From assembly GCF_037038585.1 (NCBI RefSeq), contig NC_092560.1:55650049-55714048 (forward strand): a stretch of DNA of 64,000 nt, in the 5' to 3' direction. The notes below the pieces were generated by a model that saw only the letters and a list, made by a program, of their open reading frames with translations, was not told the origin of the DNA and ran no database searches. Shown here piece after piece: positions 62,675-64,000 of the stretch (the stretch's first letter is position 1; each line of letters opens with the position of its first letter). The stretch comes from Patagioenas fasciata. Lineage: Eukaryota; Chordata; Aves; Columbiformes; Columbidae. Position numbers and translations under genes: made by a program.

Positions 62675-64000
62675 CTAAAACAAACAACAACAAAGTTAAA
62701 GCTAAAGCCAAAAACTGAAGACAAAGAACCAAACTAGACCTTTTCTCAAGATCACCACAATCTTCCTCTCGAGCCACCTCACTAAAACAGGTTTCAATCC
62801 TAAAATGAAATCTTATTCTCAAATCAGAAAAACTGAAACCTTATTCCTAAGGTAGCAAAATGGCACATTTCCCACATGGTTTCCTAATTCCGGTGGCCAT
62901 AACACCAACAGGTAAACACCAGTGAATCCAGTTCTCTTCAAATTCAGAACACTAGGTGGTTGTAAAGCTAAGAAACTCAGAGAACAAAACTTTATATCAC
63001 AGTTATTTCCCCTTAGGCACGTATCAAACTTGAAGTCAGACTTTCGTTTTAAGTATGGCCTGGGTGTCACCGAGTAGAATCACAGTGGTATTGCTACACT
63101 CAAGGAGCCAAGATAATTCTGTCCATAAAAGAAGCCCACTATTGCATGAGCTATCTTCCCAGATAGATGAGAGTACTTCAAAGGTTGGCTAAGTCAGCTC
63201 TTCGGCATCTTTGAATTCTGAATATTACCGAAAAAGAAAAACAAAAAAAAGTCTTGCAGTAAAGAAGCGTGCGACCAGGAGCTTAGAGCTTACAGAACCA
63301 CGCAAAGCTGTGATCAGGAGAACTGAACCCATTGGAAATACTGCGATTTAAGAAAACCAAAGCAGCTGACATGCAGCACCTGAAATACAATTAAGTCTTT
63401 CCCTCTGTGCTCAGTAGCCCAAGTAATATTGAAAGCTCAGTCCTAAACCCATGTATGCCTTCTGCCTTTCTGGACAAATGAGCTCATACTGGGATAGGAT
63501 TCACCTCATCCAGTGTAAAATCATACATCCAAGACACTAAGGAAGATCAACACCTCCACAGCACGATTTACTCCATTGACCTATTCTAGACATTTTTGTT
63601 AGGAATGGATGTTTTGTATTGGCAGCTTCCAGAAGAAAGCTGACAGAAGACAATTTCTGGCTGGTGCAGCTGGCAGATTTTGTACTGGTCCAGCTCACCC
63701 CCACTCACAGCATAAACTAACAAGCCACACTGTGAGCGAAGGGAGCTGAGGTTTGGACACGTTTCCTTGCAGCGGCTGCTCGGAGAAGCGCTGATCTCCA
63801 GCAGAAAGGCAGATGGACACACAGAGGCAGTGACATCTTAAACTAACACAGTTCGTCCCTCCAGAAGTCACGAGCAGTAGAACACAGCTACAGCATATGG
63901 CAGGTGACTTTCACACTTCTGCATATTTTACTTCAGGGCTAATGTTTCATTACAACGAAATCCCTACATTTGTTAAAAAATGTGATATTCAGCATCCTAC
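62675..64000. other. KIF2A intron, right edge of window
   Basis: No further KIF2A exon is found upstream of 62674 within the window. The sequence is ordinary intron with no repeat recognised. Confidence 0.65.

Overview
The window looks like bird nuclear DNA. It has short vertebrate-style exons in large AT-rich introns, CpG-island promoters, many CR1 LINE copies ending in the avian-type tail (attctatgattcta-like) and avian-looking ERV LTRs. I cannot name the species. Three genes are recognisable from conserved exon translations and occur in the arrangement known for human 5q12: IPO11 (minus strand), DIMT1 (plus strand) and KIF2A (minus strand).

Layout. 1-45720: IPO11, encoding the nuclear import receptor importin-11, read right to left. 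Twenty coding exons cover about the first 670 residues, and two 5' non-coding exons lie at 44817-44872 and about 45601-45720. The 3' third of the gene lies left of the window. One intron (7807-7988) has the terminal and branch signals of a minor-class (U12) AT-AC intron. The introns hold CR1 copies (2398-3708, 14705-15072, 21504-22573, 22574-23352, 32785-36008) and LTR pieces (16814-17361, 24865-25106, 34681-35481), nearly all antisense to IPO11. 45270-46110: CpG island with the IPO11 promoter. 46240-47300: minus-strand CR1 split by a 462-bp solo LTR with a clean 5-bp target duplication. 47300-48601: a relic of the 3' end of DIMT1 (decayed exon 11, intron 11 and 3' flank). 48831-49070: a second copy of the IPO11-side promoter block, including its two CRE palindromes. 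49465-57804: intact DIMT1 (18S rRNA dimethyladenosine transferase), 12 exons, 307 codons. Its last intron holds a 3'-truncated CR1 with a private 34-bp minisatellite. 58250-61066: flank and KIF2A 3' UTR. 61067-62674: the last two coding exons of KIF2A (kinesin-13 microtubule depolymerase).

The most interesting structure is the interval 45641-58803. It reads as two tandem units of [promoter block - DIMT1 - 3' flank]. The first unit has lost almost all of its DIMT1 body and keeps the promoter (now serving IPO11) plus a decayed 3' end; the second holds the working gene. Divergence between the units is strongly uneven by eye: the exon-11 copies differ at about 23 of 107 bases, the promoter blocks at roughly 8%, and about 540 bases of 3' flank at only one position. 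That pattern suggests later gene conversion, or possibly an assembly artefact, on top of an older duplication.

I see no evidence of a new enzymatic or defence system. The novelty here is in genome architecture.
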